From positions 2,748 through 32,597 of the forward strand of contig NW_019091837.1 in the NCBI RefSeq assembly GCF_001949145.1: 29,850 nt of DNA. Reading direction: 5' to 3'. The position numbers and the translations under genes are program-made. The notes under the pieces are model-generated. The model was not told the DNA's origin, did no database searches, and worked only from the letters and a program-made list of their open reading frames with translations. Below, piece after piece: positions 29,230-29,850 of this stretch (position 1 is the stretch's first letter; each line of letters starts with the position of its first letter). The stretch comes from Acanthaster planci (taxonomy: Eukaryota; Echinodermata; Asteroidea; Valvatida; Acanthasteridae).

Positions 29230-29800
29230 GAAAAATATGGATTGTAAGCTCGCCTCAAGAGGCTGTTCACAGTGTTTTTTTGTTACGGTTATCGTACGAG
29301 TGAAAGCGGTTAAAAAACGTATGTTAAACTTTAGTGCATTGGAAAAACAATCCAAATGTGGGTAAAATGAAAGAACGACATCAAAAACGTAATTGTATAG
29401 CAGTACAACCCACAAGAGTTACACAAGTATCAAAAAGGTGACGAGCGTCATAACGGCGCATTAATCTGGTCGGCGTATTGGTGAACAACTTTGTCCAGCG
29501 GGGACACTGGCGTACGTGGCGCGGAAAAGTATAGTTTGCAAGAACGTCCTCAAGAGGCTGTGCATATTGAGTTTTTGTAACGGTTATCCCAAGAGCGAAA
29601 CAACCGTATGTGAAGCGGTTAAAAAAGGTGAAAATTTTAGGGCATTTGAAAAAACAAGCAAATTGTGGGTAGAATTGAAAGAGCGACATCAAAAAAGGAA
29701 TTGCATACCAATATATTAGCAGTGCAACCCTTAACACTTACAAATGGATCCAAAATGTACTGGGCGTCATAATGGCGGTTTTTGTCTGGTCGGCCTATTA
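29230..29800. repeat. two ~300-bp tandem units, CpG-containing
   Basis: Shared landmarks are CTCAAGAGGCTGT (29254 and 29549), TTTTTGTAACGGTTATC versus TTTTTGTTACGGTTATC, AGCGGTTAAAAAA, GAACGACATCAAAAA versus GAGCGACATCAAAAA, GAGCGTCATAACGGCG versus GGGCGTCATAATGGCG, and TCTGGTCGGC (29465 and 29785). The period is 295-320 bases. Minus-strand open frames (29086-29415, 29381-29737) run through both units but translate the repeats differently and show no domain. Confidence 0.85.
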
Positions 29801-29802
29801 GT

Positions 29803-29850
29803 TACATATATACATATACACACATATACACACATATACATATATATACA
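29803..29850. repeat. TACATA/ACACATA microsatellite at the window edge
   Basis: TACATATATACATATACACA continues to the last base as alternating purine-pyrimidine units. It is cut by the window end, so full length is unknown. Confidence 0.92.

Noticed and set aside
29086-29737. Two overlapping minus-strand frames of more than 100 codons
   Set aside because: They run through the tandem pair. The two units do not encode similar proteins in those frames, so selection for coding is not indicated.
1-29850. CRISPR arrays, operons, bacterial promoters, rRNA genes
   Set aside because: No regularly spaced direct repeats with unique spacers, no tightly packed genes and no ribosomal RNA motifs. The DNA has eukaryotic splice sites throughout.

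Overview
The window looks like nuclear DNA of a marine invertebrate. It is AT-leaning, rich in introns and repeats, has GT-AG splice junctions and many TACATGTA palindromes, and carries a BEL/Pao retroelement and a tRNA-like SINE. There are no operons and no ribosome binding sites. An echinoderm, hemichordate, lancelet or lophotrochozoan would fit. I cannot choose among them from sequence alone.

Layout. (1) Bases 1-4525 hold a decayed BEL/Pao LTR retrotransposon on the + strand: a gag with one in-frame stop, then a long pol (A17-type protease, reverse transcriptase, RNase H) that stops where the integrase should begin. (2) Bases 4526-6285 are non-coding, with a minus-strand tRNA-like SINE ending in poly(A) and a short ATGA-type repeat. 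(3) Bases 6286-22216 hold the main find: a chain of + strand exons. In order they encode a basic leader and the C-terminal half of a KMT5A-like SET domain, an acidic tandem-repeat exon, small linker exons, a large exon with two zinc-finger-like motifs plus a tyrosine recombinase domain, five mini-exons that are all phase 1-1, and a basic C-terminal domain ending in TAG. A poly(A) signal follows about 115 bases later. Exon phases join correctly along most of the chain, which supports one transcription unit, though this remains inference. (4) Bases 22217-29850 are mostly non-coding: several families of tandem or segmental duplications, one possible isolated exon, and a microsatellite at the right edge.

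The SET/recombinase gene appears to be a decayed copy. The exon for the front half of the SET domain is absent, the acidic exon changes frame twice, and the recombinase exon has one stop and three frame changes. The recombinase active-site positions (Arg, a KYR box, HMGHS, Tyr) are still visible. The combination of a histone-methyltransferase-type fold with a Crypton-like recombinase is the most interesting feature. Its introns also carry a 253-base MITE, two related telomere-motif hairpins, a long inverted repeat and a segmental duplication around a mini-exon.
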